Origin: Ephydatia muelleri
Lineage: Eukaryota; Porifera; Demospongiae; Spongillida; Spongillidae
DNA: 64,000 nt
Reading direction: 5' to 3'
Assembly (NCBI GenBank): GCA_013339895.1
Contig: JABACO010000010.1
Coordinates: forward strand, 4,219,375-4,283,374
In this document: positions 62,998 through 64,000 of the stretch, piece by piece
How the letters are laid out: each line of letters begins with the position of its first letter
How positions within the stretch are numbered: the first letter of the stretch is position 1
The notes under the pieces: generated by a model
What the model saw: only the letters and a program-made list of their open reading frames with translations
Told to the model about the DNA's origin: nothing
Databases searched by the model: none
Made by a program: the position numbers and the translations under genes

Positions 62998-63609
62998 GGA
63001 TCGGAAGCATTTATATCAAGGTTGCCTACATGCGAGGTAAATAGAATGATTTGGCATTGTCTTGAACCATTTGACCTTGTAGGCGTTAGTAATGAAATTT
63101 TTCTTGATGAATCTTCCATTGCCTACTTAATCGAATCATACAAAGTTTTATACAATCAAGCAGCAAACTATCAGCAAATATCATTTTATGCCAAGAAACA
63201 TTCTAAAATGAAGTTCGGTAACAATGTGTACGGTTCACAACAAAGCCAATCCAAAAGATCATCTATCATATTGGCAGCATGGTGCGGTAGAGACGGAAAA
63301 GTAGACATCAACACCGTTGACCTTCGGCCTGGACGTGTTCTATATTACATCAAACATTGCTTGACCATAGGACAGAATGTAGTACCACATGTATTTGCTT
63401 TTGTGCAATGGTATCAACATCATTCTTTGCAGCAGAATGTAGTTACTACCAGAATGGAAACCTGGTGTGCAAACTTGTTCGAACCGTTTGGGCCAGCAAG
63501 TTTTCTTCCTGTGCAAAGGATACAATCCCAATTTGTGGCAGCATTCAACAGCATGAATGATGAAGATACACTTTATGTATGTCCTATACCACAGAAAACA
63601 TTTATATGA
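62998..63609 (+). CDS. Terminal exon of an unknown protein (about 200 aa visible)
   Basis: An open frame runs from a plausible acceptor (GTCTGTGTAG at about 62988-62997) through GSEAFISRLPTCEVNR and MIWHCLEPFDLVGVS to a stop at 63609. Conserved-looking blocks are YGSQQSQSKRSSIILAAWC, GRVLYYIKHCLTI, VFAFVQWYQHH and GPASFLPVQRIQSQFV, ending CPIPQKTFI. The pattern resembles C-terminal parts of transposon-associated proteins I have seen in sponges and cnidarians, but I cannot name the family. If it is a complete gene, the first in-frame ATG is at MIWH (63049). It diverges from the six-exon gene on its left. Confidence 0.5.
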   Translation, partial: GSEAFISRLPTCEVNRMIWHCLEPFDLVGVSNEIFLDESSIAYLIESYKVLYNQAANYQQISFYAKKHSKMKFGNNVYGSQQSQSKRSSIILAAWCGRDGKVDINTVDLRPGRVLYYIKHCLTIGQNVVPHVFAFVQWYQHHSLQQNVVTTRMETWCANLFEPFGPASFLPVQRIQSQFVAAFNSMNDEDTLYVCPIPQKTFI

Positions 63610-63769
63610 ATACATATTAGCAGTATTACATCCCAAATTACATCACAAGATTAACAGTTTGTACTCCTACAGTGTAATTGGCATTATTATTCATTAAACA
63701 TGTACGCAAAACTGATGGCATACACATGCAGCGCACACCACAAAAAGCAGCACAGAATAAGTTGTGCCT

Positions 63770-64000
63770 ACACACCACACACACACAAGGCACACACCAT
63801 GTACACACAAGGCACTCACACCATGTACACACAAGGCACAAACACCACATACACACAAGGCATACACACGGCACTCACACCATGTACACACAAGGCACAC
63901 ACACCACATACACACAAGCTACACACAAAGCACTCACACCATGTACACACAAGGCACTCACACCATGTACACACAAGGCACACACACCACGCACACACAA
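63770..64000. repeat. 24-bp CA-rich minisatellite running off the window
   Basis: The unit contains CACCATGTACACACAAGGCA followed by CTCA or CACA. The minus strand gives open frames rich in Cys, Val and Trp, which are repeat artefacts. Confidence 0.85.

Overview
This window is animal (metazoan) nuclear DNA, most likely from a sponge or another early-branching marine invertebrate. The genes are multi-exon with canonical GT/AG introns, some only about 34-50 nt long. Gene content includes an N-glycan processing glucosidase and a membrane gamma-glutamyltransferase. The DNA is dense in CA microsatellites, minisatellites, long poly-C runs, palindromes and transposons. The sponge assignment is an inference from intron size and repeat families, not a proof.

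Layout. 1-3.1 kb: a decayed minus-strand gene whose upstream half resembles the non-core N-terminal region of RAG1 (Zn-binding region plus RING) and whose downstream half resembles a transposon-associated family. 5.3-7.1 kb: a compact five-exon gene (+) for a 412-residue ankyrin-repeat/coiled-coil protein. 10.4-41.4 kb: mannosyl-oligosaccharide glucosidase (GH63, ER glucosidase I) on the minus strand, 23 small exons recognised; its introns hold most of the minisatellites, a large palindrome and, in one 8.7-kb intron, an apparently intact hAT transposon (14.04-17.15 kb) with perfect terminal inverted repeats. 42.6-48.4 kb: gamma-glutamyltransferase (+), seven exons, head-to-head with the glucosidase; one intron carries a 790-bp near-perfect palindrome and another is almost entirely a CCCT repeat. 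49.6-51.1 kb: a small minus-strand coiled-coil gene with a possible N-myristoylation start and an internal duplication.

52.4-60.9 kb: a nested retrotransposon complex. A degraded Ty3/gypsy element with protease-integrase order (Gmr1-like) is interrupted inside its integrase by a complete Ty3/gypsy element with two identical 124-bp LTRs and one uninterrupted 1432-codon gag-pol frame. A chimeric block with a 12-bp minisatellite and an opposite-strand gag piece lies between its gag and protease. 61.5-63.6 kb: a six-exon minus-strand gene of unknown function with a likely frameshift, and a divergent plus-strand exon. The window ends in another minisatellite.

The two well-preserved host enzymes belong to separate pathways (ER glycan trimming; extracellular glutathione breakdown). 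Much of the rest is mobile or tandem-repeat DNA in introns and between genes. I found no rRNA, tRNA or CRISPR array. The 5' exon of the glucosidase and its last coding exon could not be located with confidence.
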